A DNA stretch of 5,189 nucleotides from Acidobacteriota bacterium. GTDB lineage: Bacteria > Acidobacteriota > Blastocatellia > Pyrinomonadales > Pyrinomonadaceae. Every line of letters starts with the position of its first letter. Position 1 is the stretch's first letter. The stretch covers positions 1 to 5,189 of the forward strand of contig QHXH01000533.1 in the NCBI GenBank assembly GCA_003222855.1. Reading direction: 5' to 3'. The translations under genes were made by a program, and so were the position numbers. Of the stretch, positions 4,503 through 5,189 are shown in pieces. The notes beneath the pieces are model-generated. The model worked only from the letters and a program-made list of their open reading frames with translations, was not told the DNA's origin and ran no database searches.

Positions 4503-5189
4503 ATGTCAGCACAGATGAATAACCTGAGCGAAGAAGCGCAGAGCCTGGCTCGCGTTCCCCTTTTCAAACGGCTTGAGCCTCACGAGCTCGAACACCTGGC
4601 CGAAGAAGTCGATCAAGTCAACTATAAAGCGGGCGAGACGATCTTCAACGAACACGATCGCGGCGACGCGCTTTATATTTTGGAAGAAGGCAACGTCCGC
4701 ATCTGGGTTTATGACGAAGATGTGAAAGAAGTAACTCTGGCGGAATTGAAACCGGGAGATTTCTTCGGTGAACTGGCGGTCTTGGATCGGGGCGAGAGAT
4801 CAAGCAGCGCCACGGCCGTTACTGACATTCATCTGCACCGTTTGAGCAGCGACGATTTTCAAAAATTTCTCATCGATCATCCTGACGCCGCGATCGACGT
4901 GATTTGCGAAATCGCCCAACGCATGCGACAGACCAACCTGCTCGTCTCACAACGCGCGTCCCGCAACATCAACGTTGAGATGGAGGCAAAATCGACGATC
5001 GGTCAACGAATTGCCGACAAGGTGGCGTCGTTCGGCGGTTCGTGGACGTTCATCATTATTTATTTAAGTTTTCTGATTGCGTGGATGGCACTTAATACAT
5101 TTGTGCTCGTCCGATATGGCCGCGGCGCAGACGGCGCACAGTTCGATCCTTATCCCTACATTCTGCTAAACCTGATGCTTTCGATGACG
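4503..5189 (+). CDS. Cyclic nucleotide-binding and DUF1003 membrane protein (partial, 3' end outside window)
   Basis: The frame stays open for 229 codons to the window edge, so the C-terminus is missing. Residues about 18-140 form a CAP-like cyclic-nucleotide-binding domain: VPLFKRL (18-24), YKAGETIFNEHDRGDALYIL (41-60), EEGNVRIW, and the phosphate-binding cassette FFGELAVLDRGERSSSATAV (87-106) with G89, E90 and R99-S100. A helical linker (127-165) leads to a DUF1003-type domain: IADKVASFGGSWTFIIIYLS (170-189), a first membrane helix with W194 and N198, then FDPYPYILLNLMLSM (214-228) opening the second helix. DUF1003 proteins are uncharacterised two-helix membrane proteins; the fusion suggests a membrane activity gated by cNMP or another ligand, with both ends probably cytoplasmic. 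ATG at 4503 has GAGGA 11 nt upstream; an in-frame ATG at 4515 is an alternative. The 27-bp gap from the preceding gene suggests an operon. The missing part should hold the rest of helix 2 and the charged tail. Confidence 0.88.
   Translation, partial: MSAQMNNLSEEAQSLARVPLFKRLEPHELEHLAEEVDQVNYKAGETIFNEHDRGDALYILEEGNVRIWVYDEDVKEVTLAELKPGDFFGELAVLDRGERSSSATAVTDIHLHRLSSDDFQKFLIDHPDAAIDVICEIAQRMRQTNLLVSQRASRNINVEMEAKSTIGQRIADKVASFGGSWTFIIIYLSFLIAWMALNTFVLVRYGRGADGAQFDPYPYILLNLMLSMT

Overview
The window looks like chromosomal DNA from a Gram-negative bacterium: there is a secreted, probably outer-membrane beta-barrel protein with a C-terminal aromatic residue. GC content is moderately high and the genes are intact and conventional. 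Several palindromic dispersed-type repeats sit between the genes. Their style (a long GC-rich hairpin, GGCT/AGCC mini-hairpins, and a CTCTGCG/CGCAGAG element) reminds me of Acidobacteriota, perhaps Blastocatellia. That is recall and inference, not something I can prove from this sequence.

Layout. Positions 1-181 hold no gene but three palindromic elements. Three genes follow on the minus strand. In transcription order they are an NRAMP/SLC11-type metal transporter (3814-2498), a signal-peptide-bearing putative outer-membrane barrel 21 bp downstream (2476-1670), and, after a perfect 31-bp-arm hairpin (1588-1664), an MFS_3/EntS-like exporter (1501-182). A 295-bp divergent intergenic region (3815-4109) contains a four-unit inverted/tandem repeat and a small dyad. 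Two genes then run on the plus strand: a 121-residue protein of unknown function (4110-4475) and, 27 bp on, a cyclic-nucleotide-binding plus DUF1003 membrane protein (4503 to the window end, incomplete).

How the genes may work together. The transporter and barrel pair is most simply read as one operon moving a divalent metal across both membranes. The transporter has DPSG where classical NRAMPs have DPGN, and GTTISPY in the sixth helix where they carry a metal-binding methionine. Its substrate may therefore not be Mn2+/Fe2+, and Mg2+ is a serious alternative. The MFS gene has its own plausible promoter and is probably a separate unit. The divergent pair looks like a ligand-sensing membrane protein with a small partner; no pathway can be assigned. 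There are no tRNA/rRNA genes, CRISPR arrays, transposases or phage genes.
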